Assembly (NCBI GenBank): GCA_030544215.1
Contig: JARZZO010000013.1
Span: 41,427,196 to 41,491,195, forward strand
Direction of reading: 5' to 3'
DNA: 64,000 nt
Source of the DNA: Zantedeschia hybrid cultivar
Lineage: Eukaryota; Streptophyta; Magnoliopsida; Alismatales; Araceae
Shown here: piece after piece, positions 31,435 through 41,715 of the stretch
How positions within the stretch are numbered: position 1 is the first letter of the stretch
How the letters are laid out: each line of letters begins with the position of its first letter
The notes under the pieces: model-generated
Seen by the model: the letters and a program-made list of their open reading frames with translations, nothing else
The model's database searches: none
What the model was told of the DNA's origin: nothing
Made by a program: the position numbers and the translations under genes

Positions 31435-33357
31435 GTTAAAGAGTCGATCAGTATGGTACAAAGACCAATGGAATCAGAAAATTTATAAACTCAAATTTCC
31501 TTATTAGTCTGGATAACTTAATTTCAAGCCCATTACTGCACACACTGACACGTTTGATTCGTGAGTAACAAGAGATGACAAGTCCTAAAGAATATCGAAA
31601 GCTTGACCGAAAGTGTAAAGTACAAATCATTCATTTTTTTTAAAGCAAAATTCTGTTTTATACTCGGCCCATGATGTCGGAACGAGGCTTAGAATAGACT
31701 ACCAAGAATACCCGTCATCTTAGTAGGAGGCCGTCATAAAAAAATGGGGGAGATCCGTCCCGAAACAGAAAGAAAAGAAAGAAAAGAATAAGCATGGCAA
31801 AAAGCCAAATGTCAAATCAAAAAAAGGCCATTACATTACAAACGTTACATCAAGGCCATGAAATGAAACAAAAGGGAACGCAAGGTCGATAAATACCCCG
31901 GAAAAAAAATGACCGAACCCCAACGGATATTAGGGTAAGAAAGGAACATCTTTTTAAGTCTCCGGAACCTTCTCATGGGTTTTCTAAACTTATTCCTCTT
32001 TTTTTTCTAAAGAGATGTACTACAAACTTAAGGAATGGTTTAGATTGACTAAAGGTCAAATCATCAAATGGGATCACGAATCGAAACACAAATTCAAACA
32101 CGATGGGTTTAAGTTGAGTTGTTAAAGAACAATTTGGGAATTAAGTTAATAAATGAATATGATCTTTTGATCTAAATACCATGCTGATCTTTTAGTCAAA
32201 ACCCAAAAAAAAAAAATTTACATAAGTCAAAAATCCAAAAAAAATACATATTTCAAAACCCAAAAAAAATATATACATATATCAAAAATCAAAAAAAAAA
32301 TACATATGTTTCAAAATCCAAAAAAAATACATATATCAAAATTCAAAAAAAAAAGGTATATATTTCAAAACCCCAAACAAAAATGAATATTTTCAAAACA
32401 ACAAAAATATTTCAATTAGCATCTGCTTGTTGCATTTAGTGTATTTCATCCCTTTTATTTTCAGCGAGCATCGTCTGCTTGTATGTTGCATCTTTGCTTA
32501 AGTTTGATTATTCTCATTACCTTTGTTAATAAAGGCTATGCCCCTTGACCCTTCTATCAAGGATAGGATCAAGTAGTCGGTTACTTAACCAGGCAAGGGG
32601 CTAAGCCTAAACAGATACTTAACATGTTTGTTCAAGTTGTATACAGGACACAAGGTATTGGTAAAGTTGGAATTCGAATAGAGAACAGCAAGAAACCTGT
32701 TTCTAAAATTCAAGAAACCTTTGTAAAGCTGGAAAATATCAAGAGAATCCCACTGTGGGAGTCAAGAAGTCTCAACCGTGGCTAAAAAGACGGTTATTTC
32801 TACCCCTGTATTATTTCATGTATTGCATTTGCATTATTATATGATAAATATTTATTAGAGCACATCAAGGACCTTGTGTTTTTGATGAAACTGGAATTTG
32901 AGTTCCCCTACAACAAAAACAGTGATAATTCCAGAGGATTCTTAATCGCATGGATAGGCCGTTGGATTGTTAATTAGTGAGGACGATGGTTCCACTTTTG
33001 TGAAACGGTGCGTGGATAAACGAGCTTCGGCTTAGCACTGGATTACAAGAGTTGGTATCTTGACTCATTAATGACAATTTAACAATATTATCCTTGATTA
33101 ATTTATATTTTATTTGACTTTATATTTTTCTTTTAGCCCAGCATGCATCATATAGGATTTTGAAATCATTGTAATAAGAATTAATTATTGATTAAGTTTC
33201 AGACCATTAAATCAAACAATTTTAAACATGATATGAAATATTCCATTCTGAATTGAGTATCTTGATTATCTTTGAGGTTCGCTTGAAGATATCCTTGGAA
33301 TTCTATCCTTTCTTGGATTCTTTATCCAATATTTCTTATTTTCTTTTAAGATCCATC

Positions 33358-33453
33358 ATGGCTGCAGCACGTCCACATTGGCTGGCAAACGCTCCCCATG
33401 ATGAAACCTACAGTGTCTATGACCTGGGGTACTTCCCACTCCGAGGAGGTTGA
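33358..33453 (+). CDS. Conserved 31-codon ORF in element B
   Basis: ATG at 33358, TGA at 33451-33453. The peptide starts MAAARPHWLANAPHD and ends DLGYFPLRGG. All 96 bases equal those of the copy in element A, while both flanks show several substitutions. It is too short for any family call; no signal peptide or membrane segment is seen. It may be a small protein, part of a spliced product, or an RNA element. Confidence 0.4.
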   Translation: MAAARPHWLANAPHDETYSVYDLGYFPLRGG

Positions 33454-33581
33454 TCGTCCTTATTTTATTTCCTTGTCTACCTCATCTAGACAGGATTGAT
33501 TCCTTTGATCTCTTTGAGTTATCTTCATTGATGATTTTGAGAAAAATTCCAATCATGTGATGTTAAGAGCGTGTCTCATCA

Positions 33582-33649
33582 CACCTTGGCATCACCTTTT
33601 CAGTACATTCCATTTCATTTCACTCCCTTGCAAAGATGATGCCAAGGTG
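33582..33649 (+). promoter_or_regulatory. Stem-loop next to the 3' LTR of element B
   Basis: CACCTTGGCATCA (33582-33594) pairs perfectly with TGATGCCAAGGTG (33637-33649) across a 42-nt loop, ending 7 bp before the 3' LTR. Element A keeps 11 bp of the stem (16888-16898 with 16945-16955). It lies where a polypurine tract is expected; AAGGTGAGGCAG is the only purine-rich stretch here. The role is unknown. Confidence 0.55.
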
Positions 33650-33656
33650 AGGCAGC

Positions 33657-35106
33657 TGTAGACACGCTAATTTTGACGTCATTTCGAGTAAATTTCATAT
33701 CATATAATAATGCCTCATAATGGTTTGATATTTAATCATTGATTAATTTTTATTGATATTTTTGAGTGTCGGGTTTGACATACATGTTTAAGTTAATCAA
33801 TTAAATTGATTTTAGCTCAAATTTCAGTTAAAATATGCAGAAATTCTAAAACGTGTCAACCTGTGTGGATACGATTCAGAATTCTAAAACGTGTCAACCT
33901 GTGTGGACGCGATTCAGAATTCTTTCTAAAACGTGTCAACCTGTGTGGACGCGATTCAGAATTCTAAAACGCGTCAACCTGTGTGGACGCGATTTAGAGT
34001 TTATTCTTATTTTAACGTTTAAATTTGAATTTTAATCACTTGATTAATTAGCTAAAAGGCGTCTGTGAAGATCGACGCGTTTTAGGTTTCCTAAGCTATT
34101 TTAACTTCTCTTCCGGATGTTTATCCTTATCTTAATTAGGGTAAAAGACGTCTACCAAGGTGGACGCGTTTTAGCTAATAAAGATAAAGATAAGTTTTCC
34201 GGATATTTATCCTTATCTTAATTTAATCTGAAAGGCGTCAGCCAGGGTGGACGCGTTTTAGATAATTACAGATAAAGATGAATTAATCAGTAATTATCTG
34301 TCGATTAAGGTAGATAAATCCGAGATTTTTCTATGTTAATCGCGAACGCAGAAAAAGCCTATAAATACCTTGCATCTCAAGAGTTAAAAAAAAAAAAAAG
34401 AGAGAGAATTATTGAGCCACAGCGTTATAGTAATTTGAAGATCGGAGCAACCACGTCGGAACGCCGGAGCGCTGCCATTTCCAGAAGTCGGCATCCTTCT
34501 TCAAGATCTTCATCCTTTCAAAGCTTCAACCAACTGGACTGGGCATAAGTTTTTCATATTTGAATTTCATTTTCATTCATTAGTTTCATATCTCTTATTC
34601 ACTGCATGCAACACACCCCATCATTAATTCTCCAAAATCCATTTGTTCTAAAGGGGTTTCAAAGTCATTTAAAACAAGTGAGTTGCTGTTTATACATGTT
34701 TATAATCATGGTTAGCTTTGATATTATTTCTATTTAGATTCTCATCAGTATTTCTTCTTTATTTTTCTGTTTTTTCTGTCTCTGCTGCATTCAACAACAA
34801 CAACAAAGATCAAAAAGAGGGAAATCAAGCACGAAGCCAGGAGAATTTCTGGACGATCCTCAACATTCAACAGCAAGAACAAAAGAACAAGAAGAGGCTC
34901 TCTTTCTTCAGCCGGCTGAAGGAGGGGAACCAAGGATTCATTCTTCCGCGTTTAAACAGGTAGGCGATCAAACTTCTTTTGAAGCTTTTTAGTTAAAAGT
35001 TTCTGGCGATCACTGCACCTTAGTTGCATTTTTTTTAATAGGTTAATTTACCCTAAACAACATAGTTTTTCATATAAATCACACGAGCAATTTTTCAGCA
35101 CCTACT
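33657..35106 (+). repeat. Element B 3' LTR (1450 bp)
   Basis: It runs from TGTAGACACGC to GCACCTACT. Four tandem hairpin units (33842-33997), TATAAATA at 34360-34367 and otherwise almost identical sequence to the 5' LTR are seen. CCACC follows directly. Confidence 0.92.
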
Positions 35107-35111
35107 CCACC

Positions 35112-35996
35112 CTCCTCACTCCTTTATCCGACCCCTGGCCTTTCGCTCAATGGGGAATCGACCTCCTGGGGCCTTTTCCTGTCGCCACTGGCCAAAGGAA
35201 ATTCCTCATCGTGGCAGTAGACTACTTCACCAAGTGGGTAGAAGCTGAACCCCTCGCGTCCATAACCGATAGCAATGCTTGGAACTTCGTATGGAAGTCC
35301 ATCATCTGCCGGTTCGGCATCCCCCGGGCCATCATCTCAGACAACGGCAAGCAGTTCGATAGCCGTCGGTTCAGCGATAACTGCGCCGGCTTCGGTATCC
35401 TTCACAAGTTCACTTCGGTAGCACACCTCCGGGCAAACGGCCAGGTCGAGGTCACCAACCGAAGTCTGTTGCAAGGACTAAAAACCCACCTCGGCGAAGC
35501 CAAAGGCCGATGGGTAGAGGAGCTACCAAGTGTTCTTTGGGCGTATCGGACTACGAGCCGAACCCCTACCGGCGAAACTCCATTTCGCATGGCTTATGGG
35601 ATAGAAGCCGTTATTCCTGTTGAAATCGGCCTTCCTTCTCCAAGAGTCATTACTTATGATCCAGAGGCCAATGAAGAAGTTTTGAAGGATCATCTCGACC
35701 TCATAGAAGAAACCCGAGATAAAGCTCGCCTTCGGCTGGCGGCTTATCAACAGCGCATGGCCAGGTACCACAACACTCGAGTGAAGCCCCGAAGCTTTGA
35801 AATCGGGAGCCTCGTGCTAAGGAATGCTCATGCATCTAAGCAAGCCGAAGCCGCAGGGAAGCTTGCCCCCAACTGGGAGGGGCCATATCGGGTAAAGGAG
35901 GTAATCAGACGAGGGGCTTATCGGTTGGAGACCCTTTCGGGCCAACCTCTCTCTCGCACCTGGAATGTGGAACGCCTTCGGCGTTACTTCATGTAA
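35112..35996 (+). pseudogene. Outer gypsy integrase, catalytic core and C-terminus
   Basis: Integrase coding resumes right after the CCACC duplication. The core has WGIDLLGPF (first Asp), ISDNGKQF (second Asp) and HLRANGQVEVTNRSL (Glu), followed by LWAYRTTSRTPTGETPF, MAYGIEAVIPVEIGLPS, LAPNWEGPYRV and the end WNVERLRRYFM with TAA at 35994. This half is open and undamaged; only its separation from the N-terminal half by element B and the upstream frameshifts disable it. Confidence 0.88.
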
Positions 35997-36060
35997 GTCT
36001 CTTCCCCCAGGATTTAGCCGGAGGGCGTGAATAAGAATCTCCTTTTCGAAAAGCCATGAC

Positions 36061-36850
36061 TATTCTAAGTCCGTGTAAACCGTACCGGGAGTGGCTTCGG
36101 CCATGCAAACCGTATCGGGAGTGGCATGATATTCTAAGTCCGTGTAAACCATACCGGGAGTGGCTTCGGCCATGCAAACCGTATCGGGAGCGGCATGGTT
36201 TTCTATTCTAAGTCCGTGTAAACCGTACCGGGAGTGGCTTCGGCCATGCAAACCGTATCGGGAGCGGCATTGTTTTCTATTCTAAGCCCGCAGGTAACCT
36301 GAACCGAGAGTGGCTTCGGCCATATGTACCGGATCGGGAAGCGGCACGGTATACTTCTAAGTCCGTGTAAACCGTACCGGGAGTGGCTTCGGCCATGCAA
36401 ACTGTATCGGGAGCGGCATGGTATTCTAAGTCCGTGTAAACCATACCGGGAGTGGCTTCGGCCATGCAAACCGTATCGGGAGCGGCATGGTTTTCTATTC
36501 TAAGTCCGTGTAAACCGTACCGGGAGTGGCTTCGGCCATGCAAACCGTATCGGGAGCGGCATGGTATTCTAAGTCCGTGTAAACCATACCGGGAGTAGCT
36601 TCGGCCATGCAAACCGTATCGGGAGCGGCATGGTATTCTAAGTCCGTGTAAACCGTACCGAGAGTGGCTTCGGCCATGCAAACCGTATCGGGAGCGGCAT
36701 GGTTTTTCTATTCTAAAGTCCGCGTGTGCCGTACCGGGAGTGGCTTCGGCCATGCAAACCGTGTCGGGAGCGGCATGTTATTCCCTCGGATCGTATAAAC
36801 CGTATTGGTAAAAGCCCCGGTCGCGTAAACCATATCGATGGCGATACTTT
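36061..36850 (+). repeat. Tandem array of 69-74-bp units after the outer integrase
   Basis: Ten units start ATTCTAAGTCCGTGTAAACC and continue with CGGGAGTGGCTTCGGCCATG and CAAACCGTATCGGGAGCGGC. A decayed eleventh unit runs to about 36850. Each unit is built of two related halves (GTAAACCGTACCGGGAG and GCAAACCGTATCGGGAG), so the array grew from a shorter motif of about 35 bp. The fourth unit is the most diverged. Such 3' arrays are known in Tat elements and can seed satellite DNA. Minus-strand ORFs across the array come only from the repeat period. Confidence 0.9.
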
Positions 36851-37080
36851 TTAAACTTCATATCCGAACCTACATCGGGTCTCGGCCGTGCGAGCCGCAA
36901 CTAAAACGACGACAAGGTCTCGGACTCAAGAAGAACCAGATTCGGTCGTTCATTCAGAACACAAAGATAACGCCAAAAATACTTCCTATATATGCAGTAA
37001 AGGAAGTACAAAATCGGCCGTCCATCTGGCCGCAGACTTACAAAGAAAGTCAAAAACAAAAACCGGGATAGGCCCCGGTA

Positions 37081-39568
37081 TCAGCCCTCGGTATTCTCCC
37101 CATCCACATCAACTGGACTCCGACTAGGAGATGGGGAGGGGGAGTCCACGATCTGCACAGCTTCGGATGGGGCGGCTTCGACAGGAGTAGCCTCGGCTGG
37201 AACGGCCTCGCCGCCTTCCGCTGAAGCTGAGGCCCTCTCGGCCGTAAGCCCCTTCCACCAGGACAGGAGCTCTTCACCCTCCTCATCCGTCGGCAGGGCG
37301 ATACCGGTTAAGTCCACACCGGGGCAGACCTTCTGAGCGGCGGCCAGTCCGATGGTGAAGACTGAGGAAGCCGCCAAAAGCTGTGCCTGGATTATCTCCT
37401 CGGCGAAGTCTGGGCCAGCCTTATAATCGGCCATGGCCGAGTCAACCGCCTCCTCGGCCTTAGCCTCCAGATCCAGCTTGAGGGCCGACAGCTCCTCGGC
37501 ATGGCGGCGGCTATCCGAAGCCCGCTGGGCGTCCTTGTCCTGGATCTCGGCCTTTAAGGCCCGGATTTCCGCTCGGACCGCCTCCAGCTCCCGCTCGACC
37601 TTCTCCTTCTCCCTTTCGGCCTTCGCCTTGGCCTCAGAAGAAGCTCGAGTCGCCGCCGCCTGCTCCTCCAGCTGAGCCCCCATCCGGACGTTCGCTGCTA
37701 AGAGCCAGTCAACACTGGACTCAAAGTCGCGTCCTTCCGAGGGGCCCTCGCCCGAAGCCGACGATGCCGACGCCCTCTCGGCATCCTGGAGTTGGTCTCG
37801 GATGATCGCCTGGCGACGGGCCAGGACGCTACCCGTGACCGCGGCCTGCAGCCGCAAGCGGACAAGAGTCAGCAAACCCGAAACAAGCCAAGGGAAATGC
37901 TAGACCGAAGCATCCAAAGAAGCTTCTTACCTGGACCGCCAATCGAGCGCTCAGCAGCGCCAGATCAGTCGCTGAGTGATCCTTCAGCTCCTCCAGGGCC
38001 GACGGGAGAGTTAGGCCGCGAAGCAGACGCAGGCACATCTGCGGGTCCTCCAGACTCTCGTCCTTGTAGATCCCCAGGTTGGGGACCCATAGCTCGCGCT
38101 CCTGCTCGCGAGGCGCCTGCGACCCGGAGCCTTCCTGATCTCCCGCCCTCTCCATCACGGTCGAGGGAGAATCACCCCTCGGCGCATCAGGGGACGACGG
38201 CATCGGAGCCCTTCGGGCCGCAGCCGATTTTTTAGCCGGGGCAGGCTCTGCTTTGCCAGGCTCGTCCGCCTAGCCCCGCTTCGACAGTCGGCCGCCCCTT
38301 CGGGCAATTGATTTGCTCTTCCGCTCCCTCGCGAGAGCGGCTGCAGCAGTGCGGCCCTCCGAGGAAGCCGTCGTCATTGTAATCCCGGCCCGGACGCTCG
38401 GGGCCACGGCACCTCGTGCGGCCCCTTCCGCCGCCTGCAGTTGGGACGGTTGGGATTGGCCGCCCTGCTGGGCTATCCGGCTAAGGAGGCCTTTGATCCC
38501 AGACATCTCTGCAAAATAAAAGAAGAAAGGGTTAACAACCCGCAGCACGCGAAGTGCACAACTCAAGACCGACTTACCCTCGGCCGAAGCCTCAGCACCC
38601 TCTGCGGCCGGAGGAGCTTCGGCCGGAGGCGCGACCTCGGTATCTCCTTCAGTCTCCCCCGAAGTCTCCCCGGGGGGAAGGTAAGGAAATGCCCGCAGAG
38701 GATCCTTGGTCGGGTCCGGCCACGCCCCGGCGCCCACAAGTAACTCCGGCTTCCTGAAGAGCTTCGAGATGTCATACGGATCCGCGGCCTCAATAAGGCC
38801 CACAAGGCGAATCTGATCGGAGTTGAGAGTGGGCGGGTCGGAGAGGCCTTCGGCCAGTGGTGCCCACTTAATAGGAAAGGGCCACACTCTCTTCTCATTC
38901 TCCGGAAGGGAAACCAAAATAAAACTCTTCTTCTAATAATGAATGGACGAGGGCTTCCCGGAGAAGATACCCCGGCCTAGCCGAGGGACGAAGCAGTACC
39001 ACTCGGATCTCCCCTGCCGTTGGATCTTAAAAAGGTAGCGGAAGATATTGACCGAGGGGGTGACTTCGATGCTAGCGAACACAGCCAAGAAAGCATAGAC
39101 TGTGCGCCAAGAATTGGGGAAGAATTGAGACGGGGCTAACCCGTAGAAGCATAAAAGATTGATGACGAAGGTAAGGAGAGGAAGCCGAAAGCCAGCCCGG
39201 AAGCTTTCCTCATAAATGGAAAAACTACCCGGACGGGGAGAATTGGCCCTGGTATTCGAACCGGGCCGATAGGGTGTCATCTATGACGGGAGTTGATAAT
39301 AGGAGGCAAGGAATTTGACCCCATCATCGGTAAGGATGCAGGCTGCTTCCGAAGCCGTCTCGGGACGACGACGACCCGAGGAGGAAGCCTGGCTTGGGGT
39401 ACGAACCTCTTCGGGCCCTTCGGCACCAGAGTATTCGGCCTCGTCCGCCATGGCAGAAGCAAGGGAGTCCAAAGAAAGAGGAGATGATAAGGAAGACTCA
39501 GGGGACTGGGACGGAGTATAGTCCTCGTCTGAGGGAGTGATCTCACTCGAAGAAGAGCTACGGGGCAT
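37081..39568 (-). pseudogene. Antisense spliced gene of the Tat element (putative gypsy-type transposon domain)
   Basis: This runs opposite to the element. One frame runs from ATG 39566-39568 (MPRSSSSSEITPSDED) to 37931 with three TAG stops (39278-39280, 38933-38935, 38270-38272). Two introns have good borders: 38509-38577 (AGG|GTAAGT...TTTTGCAG) and 37846-37930 (CAG|GTAAGA...GGCTGCAG). The last exon ends at 37081. Without the stops it would code about 777 residues. MTPYRPGSNTRANSPRPGSF, EESFRAGFRLPLLTFV and YGLAPSQFFPNSWRTV match the plant domain called putative gypsy type transposon (PF04195, by recall). A charged coiled-coil (AEREKEKVERELEAVRAEI) lies near the C-terminus. Antisense genes at this place are known in Tat elements; the function is not established. 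The TAG at 38933 replaces a likely Trp. Confidence 0.75.
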
Positions 39569-39830
39569 GAGATCGCAGGAATGGAGAAAGGAGATTGAGG
39601 CTTACCCTCAAGAAAAGAAAGGAATCTCCTCGATCGAGCACCACCGTTCGAGCAAAAAGAACCTCCTCGGCGACGATTCCGGGCGATGGAGAGCTCTGCA
39701 ACGGACGACACGCTCGGAGGCACCTTCGAATGGCTTGTACGTCGCCGGAGAAGAAGGAGGGCTCGGGCAATCGCAGAGAGGCGCAAGCGCAGGAAGCAGG
39801 AAGAAGAACAGTGCCCTGCGAGGGGTCCCT

Positions 39831-39837
39831 ATTTATA
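39831..39837 (-). promoter_or_regulatory. TATA box upstream of the antisense gene
   Basis: The minus strand reads CTATAAATAGGG, a strong plant TATA context, about 260 bp upstream of the antisense ATG. It suggests that the antisense gene is transcribed on its own rather than from the LTR. Confidence 0.6.
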
Positions 39838-39907
39838 GGCTAAGTTCGAAACCCTTCCCGCCGAAGCCAACGGCCGGGATCTTCTCCTTCGTCTCACCGC
39901 TTCTCTC

Positions 39908-40175
39908 GGATGCGCGCCACGTGTACCGTCCTTCGGTAATGATGACGAACAGACTCCGGGAATTGAAACAGGGTGATCAACGGCCGAAAGCGGTCCGACC
40001 CTTCGGCTGATCACTCGGATGCCCGCCACGTGTTCCGATCCGCGTGCCGAGGAAGGAAGAGGCGGCAATCTGAGTGGAACCTCGGACAGAGAGCCGAGGT
40101 GACCCGCGATCTGCGAGCGACCATGATCTCTTTGTGTTTTTAACGGAGCGGCGGGATGCGCGACGCGTGTCCTGT
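39908..40175 (-). promoter_or_regulatory. Three G-box-like direct repeats upstream of the antisense TATA box
   Basis: GGATGCGCGCCACGTGT at 39908, GGATGCCCGCCACGTGT at 40017 and GGATGCGCGACGCGTGT at 40154 (plus-strand reading) form an imperfect repeat module. The first two contain the palindromic CACGTG core of the G-box (39918-39923, 40027-40032), bound in plants by bZIP and bHLH factors. Their position 75-320 bp upstream of the TATA box fits a promoter. Confidence 0.5.
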
Positions 40176-40451
40176 GTTTCTTCACGAAACGACCGTTCTG
40201 ACGGAAAAAGCGACGCCCGTCCCGTCCATTTATTGAGCCTGACACAAGTCAGAAGGCTCGGCCCTTCGCTATCAGAAGCGAAGGCCTTCGTCACTACATC
40301 CCGAATGAAGACGGATAAAGTGACTGCTGACCCTCAGCCGACCGAGGGCATCCTCTTCTTAAAAAAGAAACAGAAAGCCTCGGGCAAGCGCCTGATACGT
40401 TATTCCTCAAAGAGGCTTCAGGCTATACTCTCGTCATCTCAAAACTGAGGA

Positions 40452-40470
40452 AGACAAGAGTGGGGGGCTA
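40452..40470 (+). other. Outer gypsy polypurine tract
   Basis: AGACAAGAGTGGGGGGCTA lies directly before the 3' LTR (TGATG starts at 40473 after TG). It would prime plus-strand synthesis. Confidence 0.7.
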
Positions 40471-40472
40471 TG

Positions 40473-41282
40473 TGATGAGGCAGAATCCGATTGGGCCTAT
40501 TAAAACAAGCCCAAACACAGATCAGCCCAGTAGCGGCAGTAAAAGGCCCACTGGGAGCCTTCGGCCCGTAAGCGGCACAGAAGCCCTCGGCCCAGCAGGC
40601 TTCGGCCCATCAGCGGCCCAACCCCCTTCGGCCCAACAGCCGTGTCCGGCTCACTCCGGTGGAGGACTAGGCACTATGGCGGTTTACCAGTAAGCCCGGA
40701 ACATAGTTCTATATCGGCTATCACCGTTAACCATCCTCTATCATCCGCTATAAATACACCGCTATTTATTGCCAAAGGTATGTCTCCGTGACCCTCAAGG
40801 ACCATAGTCAAAAAACATTAAAGTTATTCTTTGTCTTCTGAATCGAATCATCTTCAGAAGCTAACTTAACCGTCGGAGGGGGTTCCTAAGGGCCGAAGTC
40901 CGGGACTCTTACTGACCGGTTTCTTCTTCTTTCCCTCCTACAGGGGCTCGGTTCGAATCATCGCCGATCTCCCCGAGTCGGTCTCGGCCGCCGACCTTGG
41001 ACTCCTCCCTCCGGTCTCGACGCCGTTCGCCGGCTGATCCTCGCCCGAAGGAGACTCGGTTCCGCACCGACTGCCCGTCAGCCGGAGGGACCTCGGCCAC
41101 ACCTTCCGGAGGCAAGCCGACATCCGACCGAGCGACCCTCGGCCTCGGATCCTCAACCGCGTCTCTGCATCCATCGCCTTCCGGATCCCCGTCGGGCCAC
41201 TTACACCGATCCGACCCAGCTCCGGATCCAAAATTTCGGATTCCAACTTCGGAATCCGGTCGTGATAGCTTCAGCTACATCA
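40473..41282 (+). repeat. Outer gypsy 3' LTR (810 bp)
   Basis: It runs from TGATGAGGCAG to CTACATCA and is followed by the CTAGT duplication (41283-41287). TATAAATA is at 40749-40756. It lacks the 80-bp tandem duplication of the 5' LTR and differs from it by a few percent by eye. Confidence 0.92.
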
Positions 41283-41287
41283 CTAGT

Positions 41288-41715
41288 AAATAATTGCCAT
41301 ACTGCTAGCCGTCTACTGCACCTGTACCTAGGTTCTGTCCGATCAGTAGATTATACAGTATATAGAGTTAAGCACTACTGCACGTTTAGGCAGAATCAAC
41401 TGTCAGGTGTGTTGTATCCAATATAATGGTGATGTAGCAAGTATTTTTTAAATTACAATTAGACACATGTTGGAGACAAATTTAGGTGTAAAGTAGTCTT
41501 TCTTCGGTTTGGACTAATAAATGTTAAAAAGGTACACAAGTCCAAAGAGTTTGGGACCGTAAGGTCACACTCCCTCGTATCTATAGTTAGTAAATACATA
41601 TAATAATTTATGAACAAAACTATAGATAATGAAGTTTGAAGTTGAACATGGTCTAACTAATAGGTTTACTGGTTATCATTTGCATCTTTACGTCCATTGT
41701 CCCCACTGAACAAAG
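41288..41715. other. AT-rich intergenic DNA
   Basis: I see no gene, RNA or clear repeat here. The left edge is the outer element's target duplication. The text is AT-rich with no long ORF on either strand. Confidence 0.5.

Larger units (their letters stand above)
31435..33656 (+). other. Element B 3' non-coding region
   Basis: This 2.2-kb stretch has no long ORF. It contains a block with GAACCCCAACGGATATTAGGG, an A-rich low-complexity stretch with ATACATAT and CAAAA repeats (about 32200-32400), a 31-codon ORF (33358-33453) and a 13-bp perfect stem (33582-33594 with 33637-33649) just before the 3' LTR. The same layout is kept in element A, which consists of little else between its LTRs. Confidence 0.75.
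20498..35106 (+). mobile_element. Element B: near-complete Tat/Ogre-like Ty3/gypsy retrotransposon
   Basis: This 14.6-kb element is flanked by CCACC (20493-20497 and 35107-35111) and inserted in the integrase of the outer element. Its parts are: LTRs 20498-21989 and 33657-35106, a PBS-like site, a structured 1.1-kb leader, gag, a protease ORF with a G-patch-like motif, RT-RNase H, aRH-integrase and a 2.2-kb 3' non-coding region. The large size, the aRH domain and the frame switch between protease and RT fit the Ogre branch of Tat. The LTRs are nearly identical apart from one 42-bp repeat unit, so insertion was recent. Only a few visible lesions (TAG at 24827, TGA at 29434) stand in the coding frames. 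Confidence 0.92.
9904..41282 (+). mobile_element. Outer Ty3/gypsy element, Tat lineage (RIRE2/Retand-like)
   Basis: This is a full-length LTR retrotransposon flanked by CTAGT (9899-9903 and 41283-41287). The LTRs are TGATG...CATCA. A PBS follows the 5' LTR and a purine tract (AAGAGTGGGGGG) precedes the 3' LTR. The order is gag, protease, RT, RNase H, a second archaeal-type RNase H, integrase, a tandem array, an antisense gene, then the 3' LTR. The second RNase H and the antisense 3' gene are hallmarks of the Tat lineage. Elements A (13246-18285) and B (20498-35106) are nested inside; without them the element is about 11.7 kb. Several stops and frameshifts show it is inactive. Confidence 0.92.

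Noticed and set aside
36277..36753. 158-residue minus-strand ORF with MAEATPGTVYTDLE repeats
   Set aside because: It exists only because the tandem repeat unit is partly a multiple of three; the peptide simply mirrors the DNA repeat and has no conserved family.
36061..36850. CRISPR-like array
   Set aside because: The units are contiguous with no unique spacers and lie inside a plant retrotransposon.
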